Below are positions 50,631 through 58,109 of a stretch of 64,000 nt of DNA, piece by piece. Every line of letters begins with the position of its first letter. Within the stretch, counting starts at the first letter, position 1. Under the pieces are notes generated by a model, which did not search any database, was not told the origin of the DNA, and worked only from the letters and a program-made list of their open reading frames with translations. Source of the stretch: CADEFQ01 sp035433705 (GTDB taxonomy: Bacteria; Pseudomonadota; Gammaproteobacteria; Steroidobacterales; Steroidobacteraceae); the NCBI GenBank assembly GCA_035433705.1, contig DAORVK010000004.1, positions 42,478-106,477 of the forward strand, written 5' to 3'. The translations under genes and the position numbers were made by a program.

Positions 50631-51962
50631 TCAGCCGAGCGCCGCGAGAAAATTCGTGTACCACGCCTTGAGATCATTGCCCCGCAGCGCGGCGAGCATG
50701 GCCGTGTGTCGCTCCTGGCGCTCCGCGAGAGGCATCGCAAGCGCAGTCTCGAACGCCTGCGACACGCCCCGCAGATCGTAAGGATTGACGATCACGGCAC
50801 CCTCGAGTTCGCGCGCCGCGCCGGCGAGCGACGACAGGATGAGGGCGCCCGGGTCGGCGGGGTCTTGCGCGGCAACGAATTCCTTCGCGACGAGGTTCAT
50901 GCCGTCGCGCAACGGCGTGACGATGCCGACCTGTGCTGCGCGCATGAAACCCATCAGCGTGCCGTGCGGAAAGTTCTTGTTGAGATAGCGCAGCGGCGTC
51001 CAGTCGGTGTCGGCGAAACGCCCGTTCGTGCGCCCCGTCGCCTGTTCGAGCGCTTCGCGGATGGTGACATACGCCTGGATGTCGTCGCGGCTGAGCGGCG
51101 CGATCTGCAGATAGATCAAGCGGCCGCGCCGCGCAGCGTGGCGTTCGAGGAACCGCTGGTAGGCGGTGAAGCGCTCGACGAGGCCCTTGCTGTAATCGAG
51201 ACGGTCGACACCGATCATCAGCCGACGGCCGATGAGTCCCGCGATCATTCGCTTGACAGGCTCGGTGCGCATCGCCCCGCCCGCCTCCGCGATCACGCCA
51301 TCGACGTCGATGCCGATCGGGAAGCTGCCCGTTTTCACCGGCGGGGCGCCTTGCGGGAATACGCCGCCGAGCCCGGCGTGGAAGGACCTTTCGTCGGCGG
51401 CCGTCTGGAAGCCGACCAGGTCGTAGTGCGTGAGATTGCGTATGAGATCCTCATACGGCGGCAGCAGACGCAGCACTTCGATGTGCGGGAAAGGGATGTG
51501 CAGGAACAGACCGATCCGCTGTGTTACACCGAGTGATCGCAGCTCGCGGGCGAGCGGGATCAGGTGGTAGTCGTGGATCCAGAGGCGATCGTCCGGGCGC
51601 AACAGCGGCACAAGCCGTTCCGCGAACCAGCGGTTCACGTCGCGATAGCCAGCATGCCACTCGTGGTCGTAGCGGAAGCGGTCGGTCAGGTAATGAAAGA
51701 GCGGCCACAGCGTGGTGTTGCAGAAGCCGCGGTAGTAGCGGTCGTACTGTGTCTGGGTGAGATCGATCGTGGCGTAATCGATCCGCTCGCGCGTGACGAC
51801 TTCGGGTTGCGGCGCCGGATCGGCGTTCAAGTCGCCGCTCCAGCCGAACCAAAGGCCGCCCTTCTCGCGCATCGCTGCGAGAACACCGACGGCGAGTCCG
51901 CCAGGCGCCGCCGTCTTGCGCGGCAGCGTGATCCGGTTCGAAACGCAGACAAGGCGGCTCAC
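50631..51962 (-). CDS. otsA: Trehalose-6-phosphate synthase
   Basis: OtsA joins UDP-glucose and glucose-6-phosphate to trehalose-6-phosphate, an osmo- and stress-protectant precursor. The 443-residue GT20 enzyme starts VSRLVCVSNRITLP. It has the donor loop GGLAVGVLAAM, WIHDYHLIPLARELR, and PLRDGMNLVAKEFVAAQ near the C-terminus. The GTG start overlaps the upstream GH15 stop (GTGA). A longer reading enters GH15 and is rejected. It is the last gene of folD-otsB-GH15-otsA. Confidence 0.95.
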   Translation of the reverse strand: MSRLVCVSNRITLPRKTAAPGGLAVGVLAAMREKGGLWFGWSGDLNADPAPQPEVVTRERIDYATIDLTQTQYDRYYRGFCNTTLWPLFHYLTDRFRYDHEWHAGYRDVNRWFAERLVPLLRPDDRLWIHDYHLIPLARELRSLGVTQRIGLFLHIPFPHIEVLRLLPPYEDLIRNLTHYDLVGFQTAADERSFHAGLGGVFPQGAPPVKTGSFPIGIDVDGVIAEAGGAMRTEPVKRMIAGLIGRRLMIGVDRLDYSKGLVERFTAYQRFLERHAARRGRLIYLQIAPLSRDDIQAYVTIREALEQATGRTNGRFADTDWTPLRYLNKNFPHGTLMGFMRAAQVGIVTPLRDGMNLVAKEFVAAQDPADPGALILSSLAGAARELEGAVIVNPYDLRGVSQAFETALAMPLAERQERHTAMLAALRGNDLKAWYTNFLAALG

Positions 51963-53746
51963 AACGCGGACTCCCACGGCTTCGAGAGGCGCATCGCGGC
52001 GTTCACGATGCCGACCAGGCTGTAGGTCTGCGGAAAGTTGCCCCACAGCTCGCCGCTGCCCGGGTCGATGTCCTCGGAGAGGAGGCCGACGTGATTGCAG
52101 CGCGCGAGCATCGATTCGAAGAGTTGCCGCGCCTCGTCCATGCGGCCGACGCCTGCGAGTGCGTTGATGTACCAGAAAGTGCAGAGGTTGAATGCGACGG
52201 TCGGTGCACCGAAATCGTCGGCGCGATCATAGCGGGCGAGAAAGTCGCCGCGGCGCAGCCGGCGTTCGAGAAAGGCGAGCGTGCCGAGGAAGCGCGGGTC
52301 ATCGTATGCCACGAGGCCAATCTCCGGCAGCAACAGCAGGCTCGCGTCGGCGCCGCTGCCGTCGTACACGTCGACGAAGCTGCCGAGTTTGTCGCTCCAG
52401 CCACGCTCGAGCACGCGCGCGCGCACGGTATCGGCCCGCGTGCGCCACAGGCTTGCTGCCGGCTCGCGAAAATGCGCGTGCAGTTGCGCGAGACGATCGA
52501 GCGCCGCCCAGCACATCGCGCTCGAAAAGGTATGTACTTCGCTGCGCGTGCGAAATTCCCAGAGGCCGGCGTCGGGCGCATCGTGCAGGGCCCACGCGTG
52601 CTCGCCGAGCACCGTCAGCTGGCGCAGCGCGTCGATGCCCGCCTTCTCGCGCAGGCGCTCGTCGAAAAACGACTGCATTGCCGACAGCACGACCGCGCCG
52701 TAAGCGTCGTTCTGCCGCTGCTGCCACGCCGCGTTGCCGACGCGCACCGGGCGCATGCCACGGTAGCCGCCGAGCGCGCCAGCGATGCGCTCTTCGACGG
52801 CGGACTCGCCGCTGATCCCGTAGAGTGGCTGCAGCGCATAGTCTTTCGCGCCCGCGGCGACATTGACGATAAAGCGCAGGTACGACTCCATCGTGCGAGT
52901 GGCGCCGAGGCGGTTGAGTGCCTTGACCGTGAAGAGGCTGTCGCGCAACCAGCAGAAGCGGTAGTCCCAGTTGCGCTCGCTGCCGGGGGCCTCGGGGATC
53001 GAGGTCGTGAGCGCCGCGACGATCGCGCCGGTGTCCTCGTAGCTGCAGAGCTTCAGCGTGATCGCCGCGCGGATCACCGGCTCCTGCCACTCGAAGGGCA
53101 CCGCGAGCGTGCGCACCCAGTCGCGCCAGTAGTCGGTCGTGCTCGCGAGGAAGCGGGCGCCGAGCCCGTCGACGGATTCGGCAATCGACTCGTCGGGGCC
53201 GAGCACCAGCGTCAGCGGGTCCTCGAGGGCAAACCAGCGCTCCTCGACGATGTAATCGAGGCTCGTGTTCGTCGTGAGGCGAAGATCGAGCGCATCACCG
53301 ATGTAGCGCAAGTGATGACTGCCGCGCCGCACGGCATACTCTGTCTCGCCATAGCGCTGCCGCGGCCGCATCCGCACGCGCACGCGCGGCCGGCCTGCGG
53401 CAACCTCGACGATGCGCACGATCATCATGGGATGGAACATGCGGTCGAACTGGCGAAAACGCGGGCAGAAATCGAGGATACGCACGGCGGCGCCATCGGC
53501 CGCTTCGAGTCGCGTCTCGACGACGGCGGTGTTGCGCAGATATTGCTGCGAACTGCGCACGCAACCGGCGAGCTCCACGTCGAAGTAACCCCGGTCCTCG
53601 CCGTCATCGAGCAGGCGGCAGAACACCGGGTCACCGTCGAGCCGCGGCAGGCAGGTGAAGACATGCCGGCCACGCAGGTCGATCAGCGAGGCAATCGAAC
53701 AGTTGCCGATGACGGCGAGATCAAGGCTTGCAGGTCTATCGCTCAC
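51959..53746 (-). CDS. Glycoside hydrolase family 15 protein
   Basis: This 595-residue protein has the GH15 layout: an N-terminal beta-sandwich (~1-210) and an (alpha/alpha)6 barrel (~225-590). Barrel landmarks are ERNWDYRFCWLRDS and the C-terminal EDIDPGSGELWGNFPQ, where the acid/base glutamates lie. No signal peptide is seen, so it is cytosolic. GH15 covers glucoamylases and trehalases; placement between otsB and otsA suggests a trehalose- or glucan-related role. Both ends overlap its neighbours by four bases. Confidence 0.92.
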   Translation of the reverse strand: MSDRPASLDLAVIGNCSIASLIDLRGRHVFTCLPRLDGDPVFCRLLDDGEDRGYFDVELAGCVRSSQQYLRNTAVVETRLEAADGAAVRILDFCPRFRQFDRMFHPMMIVRIVEVAAGRPRVRVRMRPRQRYGETEYAVRRGSHHLRYIGDALDLRLTTNTSLDYIVEERWFALEDPLTLVLGPDESIAESVDGLGARFLASTTDYWRDWVRTLAVPFEWQEPVIRAAITLKLCSYEDTGAIVAALTTSIPEAPGSERNWDYRFCWLRDSLFTVKALNRLGATRTMESYLRFIVNVAAGAKDYALQPLYGISGESAVEERIAGALGGYRGMRPVRVGNAAWQQRQNDAYGAVVLSAMQSFFDERLREKAGIDALRQLTVLGEHAWALHDAPDAGLWEFRTRSEVHTFSSAMCWAALDRLAQLHAHFREPAASLWRTRADTVRARVLERGWSDKLGSFVDVYDGSGADASLLLLPEIGLVAYDDPRFLGTLAFLERRLRRGDFLARYDRADDFGAPTVAFNLCTFWYINALAGVGRMDEARQLFESMLARCNHVGLLSEDIDPGSGELWGNFPQTYSLVGIVNAAMRLSKPWESAL

Positions 53747-54519
53747 GAAGTGTTCTCCCCCGTGGCGGCGAGATTGGCGATCCAGGCCCGCACCCCGGCC
53801 GGTGCCGTAACGCGAAATTGCGCCAGCGTCGAGCCCGACTTGCCCACGTGTATCGAGATGCCCCGCGCCTCATTGGCGTAGGCAAACGCGCTTTCGTCGG
53901 TGACGTCGTCACCGATGCAGACGGGAACGCGGCCCGCGAAAGGCGCCGTACCGTGCAGGGCCGCGATGCCGCTCGCCTTCGACAGCGCCGCGGCCTTGAT
54001 CTCGTACACGCGTTTGCCCTCCATCAGGGCGAACTCAGGGCCGGCCAGGATCGTCATCTCCTGCAGCGCACGGCCGATCACGCGCTCATCGACCTGCGAG
54101 GCACGGTAATGCAATGCGAGCGCGACCCCCTTGTCCTCGAGCACCGCGCCGGGCCATTGCGTGATCGTCTCCGCCAGCGCTGCGCGCACGCCGTCGAGCT
54201 GCCGGGAGAGGTAATCCGCGGTGCGCACCGGGCCGCCCGCCGTGCGCACTTCGGCGCCGTGGATGCCGACGGCAGCGAAGCGCAGCGGGCGGAAGAGTAG
54301 ATCGAGTGCACTGATCGGACGACCGCTCACGAGCGCGAGCGCACCGTCCAGGCGCTCGGCGACAGTGGCGAGTGAATCGATGAGCCCCGCCGGGACCACG
54401 ACCGAGTCGGGGGTGGGCGCAATGTCGAGCAGCGTGCCATCGACATCGAGATGGAGGGCGCACGTCCCGAGCGCGCTCCACGGCAGGTTGCGCTGCAGGT
54501 CGATGTCAACCGCAGGCAC
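53743..54519 (-). CDS. otsB: Trehalose-6-phosphate phosphatase
   Basis: OtsB removes the phosphate from trehalose-6-phosphate. The 258-residue HAD-family enzyme has the nucleophile motif LHLDVDGTLLDIAPTPD, motif II in LALVSGRP and motif IV in CIGDDVTDESAFAYA. The start is GTG at 54519, three bases after the folD stop on the minus strand, so it appears to be transcribed with folD. The overlapping stop couples it to GH15. Confidence 0.94.
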   Translation of the reverse strand: MPAVDIDLQRNLPWSALGTCALHLDVDGTLLDIAPTPDSVVVPAGLIDSLATVAERLDGALALVSGRPISALDLLFRPLRFAAVGIHGAEVRTAGGPVRTADYLSRQLDGVRAALAETITQWPGAVLEDKGVALALHYRASQVDERVIGRALQEMTILAGPEFALMEGKRVYEIKAAALSKASGIAALHGTAPFAGRVPVCIGDDVTDESAFAYANEARGISIHVGKSGSTLAQFRVTAPAGVRAWIANLAATGENTS

Positions 54520-54522
54520 CGT

Positions 54523-55380
54523 TCAGACGCCCTGGCGGCGCAGCGACGCTTCCAGCGTGTTACGCATCAGCATGGCGACCGTCATGGGGCCGACCCCACC
54601 CGGCACGGGCGTGATCCAGCCCGCGCGCTCGCGGGCGCCGGCGAACTCCACATCGCCGACGAGATGTCCGTTGTCGAGACGGTTCATGCCGACGTCGACG
54701 ACGATCGCGCCCTCGCGGACCCACTCGCCGCGAATGAGGCCCGGCTTGCCCACGGCGACCACCAGCAGTTCTGCGCGGCGCACCTCTGCTGCAAGATCGC
54801 GCGTGAAGCGGTGGCACACCGTGGTCGTGGCACCCATCAGGAGCAGCTCGAGCGACATGGGCCGCCCGACGATGTTCGAGGCACCGACGACCACCGCCTC
54901 GAGTCCCCGCACCGAGAGCCCTTCGGCGTCGAGCATGCGGATCACGCCGTACGGCGTGCACGGGCGGATGAGCGGATTGCGCTGCGCGAGACGCCCGAGG
55001 TTGTAGGGGTGAAAGCCGTCGACGTCCTTCTGCGGGTCGATGCGATCGATGATCGCGCTCTGGCGGACCTGGTCGGGCAGGGGCAGCTGCACGAGGATGC
55101 CGTCGATGCGGGGGTCGCCGTTCAGCTCATCGATCAGCGACAGGAGCTCGCGCTCCGATGTCGACTGCGGCAGGTCGTGCGCGATCGACATCACGCCCGA
55201 CTCCTCGCAGGCGCGGCGCTTGTTGCGCACGTAAATCGCAGAGGCCGGGTTGTCGCCCACCATGACGACGGCGAGCCCGGGGCGGCGCAGGCCGCGCGCG
55301 AGCGCCGCGTCGATTTCGGTGCGCACTTCGGCCTTCACGGCAGTGGCGATGCGCTTGCCGTCGATCAGTCGCGCGGACAC
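54523..55380 (-). CDS. folD: Methylenetetrahydrofolate dehydrogenase/cyclohydrolase
   Basis: FolD interconverts methylene- and formyl-tetrahydrofolate. The 285-residue protein has YVRNKRRACEESG with the catalytic Lys, QLPLPDQ, DVDGFHPYNLGRL, PCTPYGV and TPVPGGVGPMTVAML. The start is GTG at 55380 (MSARLIDGKRIA), because GAGGAG at 55387-55392 (minus strand) is six bases upstream. An ATG at 55410 overlaps the likely -10 (TAAAAT, 55414-55409) and could not be in the transcript. It leads the trehalose genes as one operon. Confidence 0.95.
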   Translation of the reverse strand: MSARLIDGKRIATAVKAEVRTEIDAALARGLRRPGLAVVMVGDNPASAIYVRNKRRACEESGVMSIAHDLPQSTSERELLSLIDELNGDPRIDGILVQLPLPDQVRQSAIIDRIDPQKDVDGFHPYNLGRLAQRNPLIRPCTPYGVIRMLDAEGLSVRGLEAVVVGASNIVGRPMSLELLLMGATTTVCHRFTRDLAAEVRRAELLVVAVGKPGLIRGEWVREGAIVVDVGMNRLDNGHLVGDVEFAGARERAGWITPVPGGVGPMTVAMLMRNTLEASLRRQGV

Positions 55381-55386
55381 GAGGCG

Positions 55387-55414
55387 CTCCTCTGCGGAAA
55401 AGAAGCGCATTTTA
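55387..55414 (-). promoter_or_regulatory. folD -10 hexamer and ribosome binding site
   Basis: TAAAAT at 55414-55409 and GAGGAG at 55392-55387 on the minus strand define a ~20-base leader before the GTG at 55380. A second TAAAAT at 55427-55432 on the plus strand could serve the divergent tRNA genes. Confidence 0.5.
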
Positions 55415-55460
55415 CGGGATTGTGCGTAAAATTGAGGATTGTTCACCCGGTGGCCGGCAT

Positions 55461-55537
55461 CGGGGCATGGCGCAGTCTGGTAGCGCATCTGCTTTGGGAG
55501 CAGAGGGTCGCAGGTTCGAATCCTGTTGCCCCGACCA
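55461..55537 (+). tRNA. tRNA-Pro (TGG)
   Basis: The 77-base cloverleaf has acceptor arms CGGGGCA / TGCCCCG, discriminator A and encoded CCA. The anticodon loop TTTGGGA gives TGG. The T-arm GGTTCGAATCC is standard. Confidence 0.96.
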
Positions 55538-55555
55538 TTTCCGGCCCGGCGCGTT

Positions 55556-55629
55556 GCGCCCGTAGCTCAGCTGGATAGAGCACCGGCCTTCTAAGCCGGG
55601 GGTCGCAGGTTCGAGTCCTGCCGGGCGCG
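55556..55629 (+). tRNA. tRNA-Arg (TCT)
   Basis: Acceptor arms GCGCCCG / CGGGCGC are complete, with discriminator G. The anticodon loop CTTCTAA gives TCT, and the T-arm is GGTTCGAGTCC. The CCA end is not encoded (TTCC follows), unlike the Pro, Lys and Leu tRNAs here. It lies 18 bases after tRNA-Pro. Confidence 0.95.
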
Positions 55630-55635
55630 TTCCTG

Positions 55636-55641
55636 TAAAAT
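55636..55641 (+). promoter_or_regulatory. -10-like hexamer TAAAAT before the S10 peptidase gene
   Basis: TAAAAT ends eight bases before the ATG at 55650 and directly follows tRNA-Arg. There is no Shine-Dalgarno. Confidence 0.4.
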
Positions 55642-55649
55642 CGCGCGCC

Positions 55650-57263
55650 ATGAAAATCACCACACTGGCGCTCGTCGCCGCTCTCTCCATCGCTTCACTG
55701 CAGGCCGCCGCCGACGACTCGTCGGAGAATTCCGGCGCTGACGTGCTGAGCCAGTCGCCGCGCTTCCTCACCGATGAACGCTCCCTCACGCAGGGCAGCG
55801 TCACGATCGGCGGGCAGAAACTCGAGTATCAGGCCGAGGCGGGCCTGCTCGTCGTCCATCTGACCGACCCGATGGATGAAGACCCGCCGCTGCCGAAGGC
55901 CGAACGCGACGGCCCGCTGCCACCGCAGCAGCCCGAGGCCGCGATGTCGTACGTCGCCTACTTCAAGGGCAAGGCGGCTGATCCGCGCCGTCCGGTCACC
56001 TTCATCTTCAACGGCGGGCCCGGATCCTCGACTGTGTGGTTGCATATGGGCGCCTTCGGCCCGAAGCGCGTGCTCACCCTCACCGACAGCCACACGCCCG
56101 CGGCGCCCTACCGGATCGTGAACAACGACTACAGCCTGCTCGACGCGAGCGATCTCGTGTTCATCGATGCGCCGGGCACCGGTTTCGGCCACTTGCGGGG
56201 GCACGACAAGGAAAAGGCCTTCTTCGGTGTCGATCCCGATGCCAATGCGTTCGCGAACTTCATCGTCGAATTCCTCTCGCGCCACGGCCGCTGGAATTCC
56301 CCGAAGTATCTTTTCGGCGAGAGCTACGGAACGACGCGCTCGGCGGTGCTCGCGCGGGTGCTGCAGGAGAAGTACTCGATTGACCTGAACGGCGTGATCC
56401 TCCTCTCGCAGATCCTCTCGTTCGACAACAGCGTCGATGAGCCGCAGCTGAACCCGGGCGTCGATCAGGCCTACGCGCTGGCACTGCCGACGTATGCGGC
56501 GACTGCCTGGTATCACAAGCGCCTGCCGGAACAGCCCGCGGCGCTCGAGCCCTTCATGGCGGAGGTCGAGGCGTTTGCGCTGGGGGACTACCTGACCGCG
56601 CTCGCCGCCGGAGCGAAGCTCGACCCCGCGCGCCGCAGCGCCGTCGTCGCGCAGCTGCATCGCTACACGGGGCTGCCGGCCGACTATATCGAGCGTGCGA
56701 ACCTGCGCGTCAACGGTGGCGAGTTCGACAAGACCCTGCTCGGCAGCGATGTCACTGCCGGGCGCCTCGACAGTCGCTTCTCGGGCCCTACGCTCGACCC
56801 GCTGAGCCAGGAGGCGCAATACGACCCGCAGTCTGCGGCGATCTCGTCGGCCTATGTGTCGGCGTACAACGATTATGTCCGCGGCACGCTCAAGTTCGGC
56901 GAGGGCAAGCGCTTCAAGGCCTCCGCGAACCTGTGGAAAACCTGGGATTTCCAGCATCAGCCGCCCGGCTATCCGTCGAAAGTGCAGAGCGCCACGAACG
57001 TGATGCCCGATCTCGCGGTGACGATGCAGAGAAACCCCAATCTCAAGGTACAGATGCACGGCGGCTATTTCGACCTGGCGACGCCGTTCTTTGCGGCCGT
57101 CTACGAGCTTGCCCAGCTGCCGATCCAGGCGTCCCTGCAGGCCAATATCGAGACGCACCTCTACGAATCGGGTCACATGGTGTATGCCCGCGACGCAGAC
57201 CTGAAGGCGCTGCACGACAATACGGCGGCCTTCATCAGGCGGACCAGCAACGGCGGCGGTTGA
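55650..57263 (+). CDS. S10 family serine carboxypeptidase
   Basis: The 537-residue protein is a peptidase S10 (carboxypeptidase Y-like) enzyme. A signal peptide covers residues 1-~21 (ALSIASLQAAA), so it is exported. The oxyanion-hole segment NGGPGSSTVW is near residue 121, and the nucleophile is Ser225 in FGESYGTTRS. The Asp region is HGGYFDLATP and the His is in YESGHMVYA. Bacterial S10 enzymes of this length are common in Xanthomonadales-like genomes. It sits between tRNA-Arg and tRNA-His, interrupting what is otherwise a tRNA cluster. Its stop overlaps the -35 of the next tRNA promoter. Confidence 0.92.
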   Translation: MKITTLALVAALSIASLQAAADDSSENSGADVLSQSPRFLTDERSLTQGSVTIGGQKLEYQAEAGLLVVHLTDPMDEDPPLPKAERDGPLPPQQPEAAMSYVAYFKGKAADPRRPVTFIFNGGPGSSTVWLHMGAFGPKRVLTLTDSHTPAAPYRIVNNDYSLLDASDLVFIDAPGTGFGHLRGHDKEKAFFGVDPDANAFANFIVEFLSRHGRWNSPKYLFGESYGTTRSAVLARVLQEKYSIDLNGVILLSQILSFDNSVDEPQLNPGVDQAYALALPTYAATAWYHKRLPEQPAALEPFMAEVEAFALGDYLTALAAGAKLDPARRSAVVAQLHRYTGLPADYIERANLRVNGGEFDKTLLGSDVTAGRLDSRFSGPTLDPLSQEAQYDPQSAAISSAYVSAYNDYVRGTLKFGEGKRFKASANLWKTWDFQHQPPGYPSKVQSATNVMPDLAVTMQRNPNLKVQMHGGYFDLATPFFAAVYELAQLPIQASLQANIETHLYESGHMVYARDADLKALHDNTAAFIRRTSNGGG

Positions 57264-57287
57264 GCGCCGCGCCGGCACTGGTATACT
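57260..57287 (+). promoter_or_regulatory. Promoter of the tRNA-His/tRNA-Lys unit
   Basis: TTGAGC (57260-57265) and TATACT (57282-57287) are 16 bases apart. They are followed by the GC-rich discriminator CGCCGCCCC typical of stringently controlled stable-RNA promoters. Confidence 0.65.
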
Positions 57288-57300
57288 CGCCGCCCCTTAC

Positions 57301-57374
57301 GGTGGACGTAGCTCAGCTGGTAGAGCCCCGGGTTGTGATCCCGGCCGTCGTGGGTTCGAGTCCCATCGTCCACC
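57301..57374 (+). tRNA. tRNA-His (GTG)
   Basis: Acceptor arms GTGGACG / CGTCCAC are complete, with the extra G-1 (57301) facing C73 (57374), a tRNA-His hallmark. The anticodon loop TTGTGAT gives GTG. CCA is not encoded. Confidence 0.95.
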
Positions 57375-57386
57375 CCGGTTTATTCA

Positions 57387-57462
57387 GGGCCGTTAGCTCA
57401 GCTGGTAGAGCAGGAGACTCTTAATCTCTTGGTCGTAGGTTCGACTCCTACACGGCCCACCA
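57387..57462 (+). tRNA. tRNA-Lys (CTT)
   Basis: This is a 76-base tRNA with acceptor arms GGGCCGT / ACGGCCC, discriminator A and encoded CCA. The anticodon loop CTCTTAA gives CTT. It lies 12 bases after tRNA-His and probably shares its transcript. Confidence 0.95.
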
Positions 57463-57469
57463 TTCGGTC

Positions 57470-57506
57470 CCATGAAATTCCGCCACTGAGTGGTGGAATT
57501 TCATGG
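57470..57506. repeat. 17-bp hairpin after tRNA-Lys
   Basis: Arms 57470-57486 and 57490-57506 (CCATGAAATTCCGCCAC / GTGGTGGAATTTCATGG) pair throughout with one G-T, around a TGA loop. It lies eight bases after the tRNA-Lys CCA. It is likely the end of the tRNA transcript or a processing signal, though no T-run follows; on the minus strand it also lies just after the small membrane protein's stop. Confidence 0.75.
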
Positions 57507-57530
57507 CCGCCGCGCTGACGGCAGCGCGGC

Positions 57531-57905
57531 TCAGTGAGCCTCGCTGCCGCTCGTCGTCGCGATGAGCCAGGTGAGCGCGATCGCGATCCCGATCGCCGTC
57601 ACCTGCTGGGCGCGGGACCACTGCAGCACCGTGCCGTCCATCGCTGCGACGCCGATCGCGGTGGCCACGAACCAGATGGCGCTTTGCAGCGCGACGCCGA
57701 CGATGCCGACACCCTGCATGAATCTCACTGCGAAGACGTAAAGGGACACGCCGACCACGAATGCGGCGAGCGAGGCGAGGGCGAACGCCGGGTCCAGGCG
57801 CCCGCCGGGCCAGGCCCGCGAGGCGTAGACAAACCCGCGTGCATCGAAGATTCCGGAGGCGAGGGTCAGAGCGAGTACGAGCGCTATTCCGGCGAATTTG
57901 GCCAT
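57531..57905 (-). CDS. Small four-helix membrane protein of unknown function
   Basis: This 124-residue protein is almost entirely hydrophobic, with four predicted membrane spans (about 4-22, 39-57, 65-85 and 98-117). The size and topology recall small multidrug-resistance or half-size drug/metabolite-transporter proteins. The usual SMR signature glutamate in helix 1 is not evident, so no function is assigned. The ATG at 57905 is preceded by CAGGGAA. A longer reading would cross the tRNA-Leu gene and is rejected. It is on the minus strand between tRNA-Lys and tRNA-Leu. Confidence 0.75.
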   Translation of the reverse strand: MAKFAGIALVLALTLASGIFDARGFVYASRAWPGGRLDPAFALASLAAFVVGVSLYVFAVRFMQGVGIVGVALQSAIWFVATAIGVAAMDGTVLQWSRAQQVTAIGIAIALTWLIATTSGSEAH

Positions 57906-57964
57906 GATATTCCCTGTTCTTGTGCCCCCAGCATGCCGGATTCTGGAACCCGGCGGCAATCCGC

Positions 57965-57970
57965 TATAAT
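57965..57970 (+). promoter_or_regulatory. -10 hexamer TATAAT of the tRNA-Leu promoter
   Basis: A perfect TATAAT followed by the GC-rich discriminator CCGCGCCCC lies 36 bases before tRNA-Leu. The -35 is weak (TTCTGG region). The transcript may run on into tig. Confidence 0.6.
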
Positions 57971-58005
57971 CCGCGCCCCTCGCGCAGGGCCGACTGGACG
58001 CCAGA

Positions 58006-58090
58006 GCGAAAGTGGCGGAACTGGTAGACGCGCTGGATTTAGGTTCCAGTGGGGCAACCCGTGAGAGTTCGAGTCTCTCCTTTCGCACCA
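58006..58090 (+). tRNA. tRNA-Leu (TAG)
   Basis: This is an 85-base class II tRNA with acceptor arms GCGAAAG / CTTTCGC, a variable arm, discriminator A and encoded CCA. The anticodon loop TTTAGGT gives TAG. tig starts 20 bases later. Confidence 0.96.
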
Positions 58091-58109
58091 GTAGACAGGC
58101 AGGATCACG

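Noticed and set aside
55381..55410. folD start at ATG 55410
   Set aside because: The ATG overlaps the probable -10 hexamer; GTG 55380 has a well-placed GAGGAG and matches the family N-terminus.
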